Positions 1 through 10,597 are shown, counted from the stretch's first letter. The stretch: DNA of 64,000 bases from Bacteroidales bacterium (GCA_016281015.1 JAEEHS010000033.1:31814-95813), one strand, 5' to 3'. Numbers and translations: made by a program. Notes: generated by a model not told the origin, from the sequence alone.

Positions 1-750
1 GCCCTCGGCCCCCTCGACGGGAACCGGGACGCCCCAGTCCAGGTCGCGGGTCACGGCACGGGGCAGCAGTCCGCCGTCCAGCCAGCTCTTGCACTGTCCA
101 TAGACATTGGTCTTCCACTCTTTGTGCTGCTCCAGGATCCACTCCCGGAGCCAGGGCTCATAGCGGTCCAGCGGCAGGTACCAGTGCTTGGTCTTTTTCT
201 TGACCGGAGGCTCCCCGCTGAGCCGGGACTTCGGCTCCAGGAGTTCTTCCGGGCTGAGGGTCGAGCCGCACTTCTCGCACTGGTCCCCGTAGGCGCGGGG
301 ATTGCCGCACTTGGGGCAGATGCCCTCGATCAGACGGTCCGTCAGGAACATGCCGGCCTTCTCGTCATAGAGCTGCTCGCTCTCCTGGGTAATGAAATCA
401 TCCTGGTCGTAGAGCTTCCGGAAAAACGCCGAGGCATTCCGGGCATGGACCTCGGACGAGGTGCGGGAATAGATGTCAAAGTTGATACCGAGGCCCGTGA
501 ACGCGTCCTTCATAATCTTGTGGTAGCGGTCCACGATGTCCTGCGGGGTCACCCCCTCGTCCTTCGCCTTGAGGGTGATGGGCACGCCATGCTCGTCCGA
601 GCCGCAGATGAAGACGACATCCTCGCCCCGCAGGCGCAGGTAACGGACATAGATGTCGCCGGGAATGTAGGCGCCGGCCAGATGGCCGATATGGACAGGA
701 CCATTCGCGTAGGGAAGCGCACAGGTCACGAGGGTTCGCTTGAAACTCAT
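1..750 (-). CDS. metG: Methionyl-tRNA synthetase, N-terminal 250 residues (cut by window edge)
   Basis: Charges tRNA-Met with methionine in the cytoplasm. Reading the minus strand from ATG at 750-748 gives [20 protein letters not shown], with the class I signature HIGH at about residues 19-22, and the knuckle-type zinc motif CPKCG...CEKCG near residue 150. The frame is open through position 1, so the rest of the catalytic domain (KMSKS), anticodon-binding domain and any C-terminal EMAP-like domain lie outside. It starts 4 nt after the dnaG stop, so it is probably the distal gene of the small-membrane-protein/dnaG operon. It is absent from the ORF track because it runs off the edge; the plus-strand 214-aa ORF over it is a shadow. 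Confidence 0.96.
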   Translation of the reverse strand, partial: MSFKRTLVTCALPYANGPVHIGHLAGAYIPGDIYVRYLRLRGEDVVFICGSDEHGVPITLKAKDEGVTPQDIVDRYHKIMKDAFTGLGINFDIYSRTSSEVHARNASAFFRKLYDQDDFITQESEQLYDEKAGMFLTDRLIEGICPKCGNPRAYGDQCEKCGSTLSPEELLEPKSRLSGEPPVKKKTKHWYLPLDRYEPWLREWILEQHKEWKTNVYGQCKSWLDGGLLPRAVTRDLDWGVPVPVEGAEG

Positions 751-754
751 ATCT

Positions 755-2740
755 TTACTCTTTTCTGATTCTACCCAATTTGATATTGATGCGTTTGATG
801 AGGCTGTTGATTTTGCCCATTTCGGCCATGATTTCCACCTGCCGCTCCACCGGAGCGTCCGAGAGTTCCCGGGTCAGGGCGTTCTGACGGCCTTCCAGCC
901 GCTTGATGTGGTAGGCGAGAATGGCCTTCGGGACGTAAATGACCAGCCAGGAAGCCTTGGCCGTCAGGGCCGAGGAGAAGTTCTTGACCGAAATTTCGTA
1001 TTTCTGGAAGGCACAGCGGGCGGTCACGGCCGCCACTTCCCGGTCCTCCCCGTCCAGCAGCTCCCGGAGAATCTGTTCCTGGTCCATTCCCTTGTCATAG
1101 CGCTCGAAATAAGCGTCATAGGTCCGCCGGAAGGCCTCGTTGGAGAAGACGATCTGGTCCGCACCGAGGGCTGCGTCGATGAACTCGGCAACATTCTGCG
1201 CCCCTTCCGGGTCGTAGAATTCCGAATCCGACTCGAAGGCAAGAGGCTCCATGCCGTCCGCGAGGATAAAGCCCAGCAGTTCCTCCTCGGAAGGAGCCAG
1301 GAGCGGGTCACTGACCAGCGGATCCTGCCGGCGGGGCTGGAAGCTGGCGGAAGGGGTCTGAACGGTGGGGCCGCTCTCAGAGGCCGCAGGCGTCTCTTCC
1401 CGGCGGACCGAAGCACGGCTTTCCGAAGCTATCTTTTCCCTCGTGACGCGGATTCTCGCCTGCAGCAGGTCTTCGTCCACACGGAAACGCCGGGCCGCCG
1501 CCTCCAGGAACACCGCACGCTTGACTCCGTCCGGAATCAGGGCGACCGTGTCGGCAACGTCGTTGATGAGGTTGGCCCGCGCGAGGGGATCGTCTCCCAC
1601 CGGATCCAGCTGCTGAGCGGCCTTGAACTCGATAAAGTCCACCTCGTGCTCCTCGATGAAGCTGCGCACCTCCTCGAGGGTATGCTTCTGCGAGAAAGAA
1701 TCCGGATCGTCCCCGTCGGGGAGGAGGACGGCCTTGACGTTCATCCCCTCCTTCAGGATCAGGTTGATCGCCCGGAGGGTCGCATGGATGCCGGCCGAAT
1801 CGCCGTCGTAGATGACCGTGACGTTCTCGGTAAAGCGCTTGATAAGCCGCACCTGCTCCTCCGTGAGGGAAGTGCCGCAGGAGGCGACGACGTTCTTCAT
1901 GCCGAGCTGGTGCATCGAAAGGACATCCAGGTAGCCCTCCACCAGGATGCACTTGTCCTGCCGGGCGATTTCGTTCTTTCCCTGCCAGAGGGCATAGAGT
2001 GCCCGGTTCTTGACATAGATTTCGGACTCCTTGGAGTTGACGTACTTGCCGATTTTCTTGGCCTCATCACCGGATTTGAGGGTCCGGCCGCCGAAGGCGA
2101 TGACCCGGCCGCTGACCGAATGGATCGGGAAAATCACCCGGTCGTAGAAACGGTCATGGACCGAACCGTCCTCCCACTCGGAAGAAAGCCCTGTCTCGAC
2201 GAGATACTCTTTCTTGTAGCCCTTTTCCAGGGCGGCCGTCGTCAAGGCATCACGGGTGGAAGGAGCCCATCCGAGGCCATACTGCTCGATGGTCTCATCC
2301 AGCAGGCCGCGGGAACGGAAATACTGGAAGCCGACGGCACGTCCCTCCCCCTGCTTCAACTGCTCCCGGAAGAACTCCAGGGCGAAGTCGGATACGAGAT
2401 GGAGGCTTTCGTTGTGCTGGCGGGCGGCGATTTCCTCTGCCGTCTCCTCTTTCTCATGGACCTCGATATGGTACTTGTCGGCCAGGTATTTCAGGGCCTC
2501 GCCATAACTCATGCGCTCGTAGTCCATCAAAAAGCCCACGGCGCTGCCGGCCTTGCCGCAGCCGAAGCATTTGTAGATGCCGCGGGAGGGGACCACATGG
2601 AACGAAGGCGACTTTTCATGGTGGAAGGGACAGCACGCCCAGTAGCTGCCGCCCTGACGCTTCAGGGTGACAAAATCCCCCACGACCTCTTCGATACGGG
2701 TCGCGTCCAGAATCTGGTCTACTGTCTCCTTGGGAATCAT
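755..2740 (-). CDS. dnaG: DNA primase DnaG
   Basis: Synthesises RNA primers for DNA replication. The 661-aa protein has the CHC2 zinc-binding domain at the N-terminus (C37, H40, C58, C61 in CPFH...CFGC), followed by the RNA polymerase domain with TOPRIM motifs VEGYLD at about residue 267 and YDGDSAG at about 311. Length is normal for the family. The ATG overlaps the stop of the upstream 81-aa membrane protein gene (ATGA), so translation is likely coupled, and metG follows after 4 nt. The 706-aa plus-strand ORF over this gene lacks any recognisable motif and is an antisense GC-bias shadow. Confidence 0.98.
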   Translation of the reverse strand: MIPKETVDQILDATRIEEVVGDFVTLKRQGGSYWACCPFHHEKSPSFHVVPSRGIYKCFGCGKAGSAVGFLMDYERMSYGEALKYLADKYHIEVHEKEETAEEIAARQHNESLHLVSDFALEFFREQLKQGEGRAVGFQYFRSRGLLDETIEQYGLGWAPSTRDALTTAALEKGYKKEYLVETGLSSEWEDGSVHDRFYDRVIFPIHSVSGRVIAFGGRTLKSGDEAKKIGKYVNSKESEIYVKNRALYALWQGKNEIARQDKCILVEGYLDVLSMHQLGMKNVVASCGTSLTEEQVRLIKRFTENVTVIYDGDSAGIHATLRAINLILKEGMNVKAVLLPDGDDPDSFSQKHTLEEVRSFIEEHEVDFIEFKAAQQLDPVGDDPLARANLINDVADTVALIPDGVKRAVFLEAAARRFRVDEDLLQARIRVTREKIASESRASVRREETPAASESGPTVQTPSASFQPRRQDPLVSDPLLAPSEEELLGFILADGMEPLAFESDSEFYDPEGAQNVAEFIDAALGADQIVFSNEAFRRTYDAYFERYDKGMDQEQILRELLDGEDREVAAVTARCAFQKYEISVKNFSSALTAKASWLVIYVPKAILAYHIKRLEGRQNALTRELSDAPVERQVEIMAEMGKINSLIKRINIKLGRIRKE

Positions 2741-2982
2741 GCCTCTTTCTCTACTTCCACTTCTTTCACGTCCGACAGGTCCGTGATGGTTATCTTGTTG
2801 TCTGACGGAGCCGGGGAGGCCGCCTCAGCGCGCTTCCGGGCCCTTTTCAGCAGGATCTGACGCCGAAGGCCCGCTCCGGCCCAAAGCGCCAGGGGAAGGC
2901 CCAGGACGATGCCGAAGAAACGTCCCTTGACCATCAGCAGGAGGGCGATGGCCAGAATGATGATATTCCGTACAAAATCCAT
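2737..2982 (-). CDS. Small membrane protein of unknown function, first gene of the dnaG operon
   Basis: An 81-aa protein (MDFVRNIIILAIALLLMVKG) with two closely spaced hydrophobic segments at about residues 3-18 and 22-38, then a basic stretch and an acidic C-terminus. I do not recognise the family. The ORF track begins three codons earlier at a TTG, but that triplet lies inside a perfect promoter -7 box (TATCTTTG, 2989-2996), so the ATG at 2982 is the better start. The stop overlaps the dnaG ATG. The start codon sits only 6 nt from the -7 box, so the transcript is probably almost leaderless. Confidence 0.75.
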   Translation of the reverse strand: MDFVRNIIILAIALLLMVKGRFFGIVLGLPLALWAGAGLRRQILLKRARKRAEAASPAPSDNKITITDLSDVKEVEVEKEA

Positions 2983-2988
2983 ATCATG

Positions 2989-2996
2989 CAAAGATA
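2989..2996 (-). promoter_or_regulatory. Bacteroidetes -7 box for the dnaG operon
   Basis: TATCTTTG matches the TAnnTTTG consensus exactly. About 19 nt upstream is TTTC, a three-of-four match to the -33 TTTG. It lies 6 nt from the ATG at 2982. Confidence 0.65.
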
Positions 2997-3041
2997 ATCA
3001 TTTTAGAGCGATTTTGAAATTATGCGTCCCCGTATGAGGAC

Positions 3042-3072
3042 AAAAACGCCCGGCAGCGGGATGCTGTCGGGC
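3042..3072 (-). terminator. Intrinsic terminator after the DUF3127 gene
   Basis: On the minus strand GCCCGACAGC pairs with GCTGCCGGGC around a 5-nt loop (one mismatch in the stem), followed directly by GTTTTTG. It ends the FKBP-DUF3127 transcript about 40 nt after the stop codon. Confidence 0.7.
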
Positions 3073-3113
3073 GGAAAATCAGGCGGAAACGGCGACCTCA
3101 GGCCGCAGCTTCC

Positions 3114-3542
3114 TCAGAAGGGCAGGTCATCTTCGCCTTCAGCGGCGGGCATGTCTTCCACGGTCGGGGCCGGGACGGCGGGTGCAGGCGGCGGGGTCGG
3201 CGTGGCGGCATAGCCGGAGGGCTGTGCCGGGGCCGGAGCGTAAGCGCCCTGGGGCGAGGGAGTGCCGGCAGGGGCGATGCGCCAGATCTGCAAGTCCGTG
3301 TACCAGCGGCCGTTGAACTCGCGGCTGCGAAGGTTGAAGGAGACCTTGATCTTGTCGCCGGGATTGTACTTGTCCAGTTCGGCGACTTTCTCCGTCCCGA
3401 AGGCGGTGAAACAGACCTGGGCCGTGAAATTGCCGTCAGGATATTCCAGGATGAATTCCTGCTTCGACCAGGCACCCCTTGCGGAGGTCCCGGACTGGGC
3501 GGCTAATTTCTGCCGGAGGGTTCCTTCAATTTCGAGTGCCAT
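3114..3542 (-). CDS. DUF3127 protein with an SSB-like acidic C-terminal tail
   Basis: A 142-aa protein. Residues 1 to about 88 match the Bacteroidetes DUF3127 family as I know it (MALEIEGTLRQKL..., a small beta-rich fold resembling OB-fold nucleic-acid-binding proteins). Residues 90-125 are a Pro/Ala-rich linker, and the protein ends EGEDDLPF. This layout (folded domain, disordered linker, acidic tip ending in Pro-Phe) copies that of single-stranded DNA-binding protein, whose tip recruits RecQ, primase and other partners. It starts 5 nt after the FKBP gene stop, so both are co-transcribed, and a terminator follows. DNA binding is inference. The 125-aa overlapping ORF (3098-3475) is a shadow. 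Confidence 0.85.
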   Translation of the reverse strand: MALEIEGTLRQKLAAQSGTSARGAWSKQEFILEYPDGNFTAQVCFTAFGTEKVAELDKYNPGDKIKVSFNLRSREFNGRWYTDLQIWRIAPAGTPSPQGAYAPAPAQPSGYAATPTPPPAPAVPAPTVEDMPAAEGEDDLPF

Positions 3543-3547
3543 GATGA

Positions 3548-4318
3548 CTATTTCTTACCTTTCTTCGCTTTGACAGGCTCCTCGACCGGCTCGACATAGG
3601 CGCCGACCTTGTTGACGGTCACGTCGAAGACGAGGGTCTCGTTGGGCTCGATGCCCCGGTTGCCATACTCGCCGTAAGCGAGTTCACCCGGGATGACCAG
3701 GATGATGTGGCCACCTTCGCCGACGAGCTTCATACCCTCGGTCCAGCCCTTGATCACGCGGTTCAGGGAGAAGTTGATGTCCTTGTTCTCATCGAAGGTC
3801 GTGCCGTCGAGGTGGGTTCCTTTGTAGTCCACCCACACGGTGTCCTTGTCGGAGACAGCCTTCACGTCGCTGCCGGCCTCGAGGATCTTGTAGGCGATAC
3901 CGCTCTCGGTCTGCTGGACACCCTCTTCCTTCAAGAAGGAGGCGATGTAAGCCTCACCCTTCTCGGTGTTGAGGGCCTTGGTGTAGGAACGGCGCTTCTG
4001 GACGAAGTTGTCCAGCACGGTGTTCATCTCGTTGGGATCGACCTTGAACTGGGCGAAGAAGGTGCTGTCCTGGGGCGTGCCCTTGGCCTTCATCCAATCC
4101 TTCATACCCTTGACAATCTCGCTGTAGTTGAGTTCGCCGAAGTTGTTGCCCTTGATCCAGGAACCGAAGTTCACGCCGATCAGGTAGCTGGCGGAGTCAA
4201 TCTGGGACTTGGTGGGCAGGAAAGCCTGGGCTTCCTTGCTGCCTTCTGCGGCGGGGGTGCCGCATGCCACCACGAGGAGCGTTGCTGCCGCAGCGGCGAA
4301 AATCTTGGAAATACGCAT
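3548..4318 (-). CDS. FKBP-type peptidyl-prolyl isomerase lipoprotein
   Basis: A 256-aa protein likely to catalyse proline isomerisation in the cell envelope. The N-terminus is a lipoprotein signal (ATLLVVACG, lipid Cys at about 19). Residues 40-120 form the helical dimerisation region typical of Mip/FkpA proteins, and residues 145-245 form the FKBP domain, with VWVDYKGTHLDGTTFD and the characteristic IPGELAYGE near the active-site lip. The C-terminus is Lys-rich (KAKKGKK). It is divergent from recQ and followed by the DUF3127 gene. Confidence 0.93.
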   Translation of the reverse strand: MRISKIFAAAAATLLVVACGTPAAEGSKEAQAFLPTKSQIDSASYLIGVNFGSWIKGNNFGELNYSEIVKGMKDWMKAKGTPQDSTFFAQFKVDPNEMNTVLDNFVQKRRSYTKALNTEKGEAYIASFLKEEGVQQTESGIAYKILEAGSDVKAVSDKDTVWVDYKGTHLDGTTFDENKDINFSLNRVIKGWTEGMKLVGEGGHIILVIPGELAYGEYGNRGIEPNETLVFDVTVNKVGAYVEPVEEPVKAKKGKK

Positions 4319-4375
4319 AAGTATAAAAATTTAAGTGTTTGTCCATTCATTCCGGCGTTACAATCCGGAATCTTG

Positions 4376-4383
4376 CAAATTTA
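4376..4383 (-). promoter_or_regulatory. -7 box upstream of the FKBP gene
   Basis: TAAATTTG, an exact match to TAnnTTTG, 57 nt upstream of the FKBP start. No clear -33 TTTG is seen at the expected distance. Confidence 0.5.
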
Positions 4384-4493
4384 CAAGTTTTTTCTCAATT
4401 CCGGTAATTTTTGTTGTTTATCTTTCCCGGCGACGGAAAAATTTGGAATTGAGATGGAAAATCACTAAATTGGCAGAAACAAGTTCTGCGCCC

Positions 4494-6689
<2,196 letters not shown>

Positions 6690-6759
6690 CTGCCTCCTGA
6701 TTGCCCGAGGCTGCCGACACTATCCATCAGCCTATTCATAACGCACTCGTTTTCAATCA

Positions 6760-6891
6760 CTTACAAAACATCCCATGGACAGCCCTCCTGTTTTAGCCCC
6801 CGGTGTCCATGGACGCTTTTGTAACATACTAATGGACAATTAGTTACAATTCATCCCATGGACGCCCCTCCTGCAGGACTGGACATCCTCG
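6760..6891 (-). repeat. Family A repeat, copy A1, directly after the RAYT stop
   Basis: Read in the RAYT direction it contains two unit copies built around CCATGG-containing arms (GTCCATGGACACC and GTCCATGGGATG) with GGGGGCTAAAACAGGAGGG between them, separated by TTGTAACTAATTGTCCATTA and ending at GTTAC motifs. The arms can fold into hairpins. A closely similar inverted copy (A2) lies at 8868-9100, and a degenerate one (A3) near 57.1 kb. This is the usual arrangement for REP sequences beside their transposase. Confidence 0.8.
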
Positions 6892-7827
6892 TTACAACAT
6901 GGCGTCCAGCACGTCGCCCTCAATTCCCAGCAGCCGTCCGATCTGTGCTTTCGAAGCGCCGAAGCGGCGGGCGAGAGATCGGGCGAGCCGGAGCAATGAT
7001 TTCCTGTCCAGCTGCCGCGGGTTGGCGACATGAAACTCCTCCCGGCACAGGATGTGGACCCTTTCCATCAATTCTGAATCGGTGAAACGGAGTTGTTCCG
7101 CGAGCCCATGGGACAGGGCGACGATGGATTCCAAATCGTATTTCCGCAGGAGGTCGAACAGCTGAAGAGAGCCCTCGAACTGCGCCTGGACGCGCCTGTA
7201 ATCCACGAAGCATTTGTTCAGCAGGCATCCGCTCCGGTGCTCCCAGTCGGAAGGAATATGCTGCCGGGTATGGAACAGCACCCTCGCTTCCGCCGGGCCC
7301 GGGATGGGCTCGCCCCGGACATAATCCAGATCCTCCCGGAACAACACGTCGGCCGCACTCCATCGATAAGACAGTGGGCTGCATACCCTCGCTTTGTAGG
7401 GGTTCCGAAGTTGATAGGCAACTTCATTGCGTAACATCTGTGGGTCCCCGACCACGGAAATGTCCACATCCCCCAAATGGAGGATGTCCCGGAGACCGTA
7501 CTGCTCCCGTAGTATCCGGGCGAGCCGGAGCATGACCCAGTCATAGTAGGCGCAGCAGTCCGGGAATGAACCCTCCAGGAGCAGGTGCAGATGACTGTCC
7601 ATCAGCACGTAACAAAGCAGATGGACAGGAAATTTCACGGTTCCGATGGCCAGGGAATTGACACCGAAAACATAATCGGCGTCCTGATGGAAGAGCAGGT
7701 GTCTTTCCAGATGCTTCGAAGTAAACTGAAAAATGCCGGTGGCGGCGCCGAACGGCGGGGTATAATCTTTTCGTATCATCGTTTTTTCCGGAAAGTTGGC
7801 TATCATTTTCCACTTTGGCAACGACAT
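6892..7827 (-). CDS. REP-associated Y1 (HUH) transposase, RAYT-like
   Basis: A 311-aa single-strand-specific transposase of the IS200/IS605-related RAYT group. The HUH metal-binding motif is in VLMDSHLHLLLEG (about residues 75-87), and the helix with the likely nucleophile Tyr is YQLRNPYKAR (about 138-147), the usual place in the family. The C-terminal 40 residues (RRFGASKAQIGRLLGIEG) look like a helix-turn-helix. Family A repeats abut its stop codon and recur inverted at 8.9-9.1 kb together with a fragment of this gene's own 3' end. All key residues seem intact, so it may be active. Start at ATG 7827; internal ATGs are possible alternatives. Confidence 0.85.
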   Translation of the reverse strand: MSLPKWKMIANFPEKTMIRKDYTPPFGAATGIFQFTSKHLERHLLFHQDADYVFGVNSLAIGTVKFPVHLLCYVLMDSHLHLLLEGSFPDCCAYYDWVMLRLARILREQYGLRDILHLGDVDISVVGDPQMLRNEVAYQLRNPYKARVCSPLSYRWSAADVLFREDLDYVRGEPIPGPAEARVLFHTRQHIPSDWEHRSGCLLNKCFVDYRRVQAQFEGSLQLFDLLRKYDLESIVALSHGLAEQLRFTDSELMERVHILCREEFHVANPRQLDRKSLLRLARSLARRFGASKAQIGRLLGIEGDVLDAML

Positions 7828-7952
7828 GAAAGATATTTCCCTGACACGCGAAAACGATTATTCGTAATTAACTGGTTTATAAGAAATTATCGGCCACCCT
7901 TGGGCGACCGATGAAAGAAAATTTATTGTGCACTATTTTTGTAGTGCAGCCG

Positions 7953-8801
7953 CTATTTGTTCAGGTTGATGAAAGGAAGGGCGTTGGAGCCGTTGTAGGT
8001 CGGCAGTTCGCCGTTCCACTTTTCAATGGCATACTGCTGGACCAGAAGGGCGTTCAGGGACGCCGCCACGACGCGGTTGTAGTAGGCCTCGCCGTCGCCC
8101 TGGATCTTCTGGGCTTCGGCCTCGCCCTTTGCCTTGGCGATGGCGATCTTTGCCTCAGCCTCTGCTTCTTTCACCTTGTTTTCGGCCTTGAGGGCATTCT
8201 GGACTGCTTCGTTCTTGGCATTGATGGCCGCAGTCAGGGAGGCCGGCGGATCGATCTTCGTCGTGAACTCCCGGACGATAAAGCCTTCCCGGTTCATGGA
8301 CTCGTCCAGCCGGGCGCGCACTTCGGCTTCGAACTTGGCCCGGTTGGCCATCAGTTCGTCGGAAGTGTAGTTGTTGGCGCAGGTCCGGTAGGCCTCGAAG
8401 ATACAGGTATTGATATAGCCCATTTCCAGTTCCCGCACCGGTTTGCGGTACTTGACGAAGATGTCAACCGCCTTTGATTCGTCAATCTGATAGGCCAGGG
8501 TCGGGGTCATGGAGAAGATGGCGGCATCCTTCGGGTTGACGGTGAAGGGTTCATAAGTCACCCGCTGGATGTAGGTCGGGTATTCGAAAATGCTCTCGGT
8601 GATGGGATTGTACCAGACCCATCCACGGCAGGTCCCTTCCACGCCGCCTTTGAGCGCCGCATTGGAGGACCATTTCTTGAACTTGATGCCGACCGACGCG
8701 GAGTCGATGGTGGTGCAGCAGGAAGTCATGACAAAGAGGATGAGGGCGACGACGCCGAGGGAAATCCAGGTGGCCTTCGCGGCCGTAGAAGTAGTTTTCA
8801 T
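7953..8801 (-). CDS. SPFH/Band 7 (prohibitin-like) membrane protein
   Basis: A 282-aa protein with an N-terminal hydrophobic segment (residues 10-30) ending in TSCC, which could be a membrane anchor or a lipobox. The SPFH domain covers about 30-200, and an Ala/Glu/Lys-rich coiled coil follows (KAENKVKEAEAEAKIAIAKA, about 205-250), as in prohibitin/stomatin proteins that oligomerise at membranes. Substrate or partner is unknown. It has a textbook promoter (TTTG-N20-TACCTTTG). It lies between the two inverted family A repeats together with the RAYT, which raises the possibility that it is passenger DNA. Confidence 0.88.
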   Translation of the reverse strand: MKTTSTAAKATWISLGVVALILFVMTSCCTTIDSASVGIKFKKWSSNAALKGGVEGTCRGWVWYNPITESIFEYPTYIQRVTYEPFTVNPKDAAIFSMTPTLAYQIDESKAVDIFVKYRKPVRELEMGYINTCIFEAYRTCANNYTSDELMANRAKFEAEVRARLDESMNREGFIVREFTTKIDPPASLTAAINAKNEAVQNALKAENKVKEAEAEAKIAIAKAKGEAEAQKIQGDGEAYYNRVVAASLNALLVQQYAIEKWNGELPTYNGSNALPFINLNK

Positions 8802-8818
8802 GTCAGTTCGTATTTATA

Positions 8819-8850
8819 CAAAGGTAAGTGTTTTGATCGGGAAATGCAAA
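8819..8850 (-). promoter_or_regulatory. Promoter of the SPFH gene
   Basis: -33 TTTG (8847-8850), 20-nt spacer, -7 TACCTTTG (8819-8826), all exact matches to the Bacteroidetes primary sigma consensus, 17 nt from the start codon. Confidence 0.75.
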
Positions 8851-8867
8851 CCGGCCGGATGGGCGAC

Positions 8868-9100
8868 GTGCTGGACACCCCGGTGTAATGAGGATGTCCA
8901 GTCTATAGTCTATCTGGAGGGCTATCCATCGGGCATATTATAACGGGCTGCTAATGAGAGTGTTACGAAAGCGTCCATGGACACCGGGGGCTAAAACAGG
9001 AGGGGTATCCATGGGATGGATTGTAACTAACTGTCCATTAGTATGTTACGAAAGCGCCCATGGACACCAGGGGCTAAAACTGGAGGGGCGGCCAGAGGGT
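8868..9100 (+). repeat. Family A repeat, copy A2, with a remnant of the RAYT 3' end
   Basis: The first 16 nt, GGGCGACGTGCTGGAC, are identical to the last coding bases of the RAYT read in its sense direction, and GAGGATGTCCAGTC matches the sequence just after its stop. Two family A units follow with GCGTCCATGGACACCGGGGG and TTGTAACTAACTGTCCATTA. The block is therefore a displaced, inverted copy of RAYT tail plus A1. The remaining 70 bp to the miaA stop hold short GC-rich repeats (CTTACTCGGCRGG twice). Confidence 0.8.
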
Positions 9101-9170
9101 CAGGGGCGAGGAGCCTTACTCGGCAGGGCGGGAAACCGGCGGGGAGCCGGGAAACTTACTCGGCGGGGAG

Positions 9171-10034
9171 TCAGTGGATGGCGCTGATCCAGTGGATGGT
9201 GGGGTCGCGGCGCCACCAGGTGAGCTGGCGCTTGGCGTAGTGGCGGGTGTCCACCTGGATGCGGCGGACGGCTTCCTCCAGCTCGCACTTGCCGTCGAAG
9301 TAGTCGAAGAGTTCGCGGTAGCCGACGGTCTGAAGGGCCGGAAGGTTCCGGTACGGGAGCATCCGCTCCGCCTCGGCGAGGAGCCCCTCGTCCATCATCC
9401 TGAGCACCCTCGCATTGATGCGTTCATAGAGTTCCTCCCGGGGCCGGTCCAGACCGATTTTCACGATGTCGAAGGAGCGTTCCTTGAAACGGCGGGATTT
9501 GAAGGAGGAGAAAGGCTTCCCGGTGTAGAGGCAGACTTCCAGCGCCCGGATGACCCGGCGGCCGTTCGAACGGTCGATTTCCGCCCAGGTCTCGGGGTCC
9601 ATCTCCTTCAGCTGCTCCGCCAGGACCCCCACTCCCTCGCTCTGGAGGCATTCCATGAGATGCTCCCGAAGTTGGATGGGCACTTCCGGGAAGTCGTCCA
9701 GTCCATAGCAGAGCGCGTCGATGTACATCATGGAACCGCCGGAGACGATGAGGGTTTCATGTCCCTCGGCGAAAAGCCGTTCAATCAGCTCCAGGGCCTC
9801 CGCTTCGTAGATGCCGGCGGTGTAGGGGGTGTGGATGGAATGGGATTGGATAAAAAAATGCGGGACGGCGGCCAGCTGTTCCGCGCTCGGGACGGCCGTC
9901 CCGATGGAAAGTTCCCGGAAAATCTGCCGGCTGTCACAGGAGATGACGGGGCTCCCGCATTCCAGCGCGCGGGAAATACTGTAGTCCGTTTTTCCCACCG
10001 CCGTCGGCCCAAGAATGATTTCCAGGCGCCTCAC
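9171..10034 (-). CDS. miaA: tRNA dimethylallyltransferase MiaA
   Basis: Transfers a dimethylallyl group to A37 of tRNAs reading UNN codons. The 287-aa protein has the P-loop GPTAVGKT (about 8-15), the DSRQIFREL substrate motif, and the GGSMMYIDAL segment; length is slightly short of the usual 300. The start codon is GTG (10034-10032), overlapping the stop of the upstream acidic protein gene (GTGA), so the genes are coupled. The C-terminus (HWISAIH) is followed by GC-rich repeats. Confidence 0.95.
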   Translation of the reverse strand: MRRLEIILGPTAVGKTDYSISRALECGSPVISCDSRQIFRELSIGTAVPSAEQLAAVPHFFIQSHSIHTPYTAGIYEAEALELIERLFAEGHETLIVSGGSMMYIDALCYGLDDFPEVPIQLREHLMECLQSEGVGVLAEQLKEMDPETWAEIDRSNGRRVIRALEVCLYTGKPFSSFKSRRFKERSFDIVKIGLDRPREELYERINARVLRMMDEGLLAEAERMLPYRNLPALQTVGYRELFDYFDGKCELEEAVRRIQVDTRHYAKRQLTWWRRDPTIHWISAIH

Positions 10035-10579
10035 TCGTTCTCGTCGTAGATTTCCTTGCCTTCCTCGTCGTCATCCTCCGGCTCTGCGTCCTCCTCGTCC
10101 TCGTCGTCATAGTCCTCGTCATCCCCTTCTCCGGGCAGATGGCGTTCCTTGGCGGGAAGGTCTTCGAAAGCGACATAGCCGTTCTCGAATTCGATGGGAT
10201 TCGGCCCTTTGACCTCCACCAGCACCGGGGAAAGCGCGGTGGCGGCGGAGGGACCCTCCACCGTGGCTTCCACCGTGATATTGACAGACTTACGGTTCGT
10301 CACGTCGTAGAAGTACACGAAAGCGCTCGCACCGGCTTTCACCACTGCGGCAAGCGTCACCTGGTCGACCGTGCCGGAGCCCAGGTCAAAGAGGCCGTAG
10401 CGGCCGACCACCCCGCCCTCCGCCGTGAGGGCCTTGAACATGATCAGCTGGTCCTGCGGGAACTCCAGGTCCGCGCGAAGCTGACGGTGGAACGTATATA
10501 ATGTGGTATCTCCATGGACCTGATAGACCCGGAAGAAACCTTTGATACCGGACAAACTTACTCTCAGAACGAAAACCAT
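10031..10579 (-). CDS. Conserved acidic protein upstream of miaA, possibly pRiA4b ORF-3/TnpR-like
   Basis: A 182-aa protein whose first 110 residues form a beta-rich domain (VFRVYQVHGDTTLYTFHRQL...QLIMF), and whose last 35 residues are almost entirely Asp/Glu. A similar protein, annotated as IS1096 passenger/pRiA4b ORF-3 family, precedes miaA in Bacteroides, and I recognise only a weak resemblance. The start is set at ATG 10579 because the longer ORF reads through a perfect promoter box (TATATTTG, 10598-10605). Function unknown; nothing indicates it is part of a mobile element here. Confidence 0.6.
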   Translation of the reverse strand: MVFVLRVSLSGIKGFFRVYQVHGDTTLYTFHRQLRADLEFPQDQLIMFKALTAEGGVVGRYGLFDLGSGTVDQVTLAAVVKAGASAFVYFYDVTNRKSVNITVEATVEGPSAATALSPVLVEVKGPNPIEFENGYVAFEDLPAKERHLPGEGDDEDYDDEDEEDAEPEDDDEEGKEIYDENE

Positions 10580-10597
10580 ATCTATCGTTTTTATGTT

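Noticed and set aside
740-2860. 706-aa plus-strand ORF opposite dnaG
   Set aside because: No recognisable domain; high-GC antisense frame of a certain gene. The same holds for the long ORFs at 4395-6149, 11283-12371, 12362-13258, 16714-18597, 20498-22525, 23954-26728, 38425-40143, 41541-42899, 43125-44576, 46226-47878, 48332-49804, 49994-51901, 53855-56416, 57768-59243, 60351-61907 and 62405-63766.
6690-9170. 6.7-9.2 kb as a complete insertion sequence with DDE transposase
   Set aside because: The transposase has HUH/Y1 motifs and the ends are REP-like palindromes, not the terminal inverted repeats plus target duplications of DDE elements.
8590-9240. Plus-strand ORFs between the SPFH and miaA genes
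   Set aside because: They run through repeat A2 and antisense SPFH sequence. The similarity of one (ATCWTPRCNEDVQS) to a RAYT-overlapping ORF reflects the duplicated RAYT 3' end, not a protein family.
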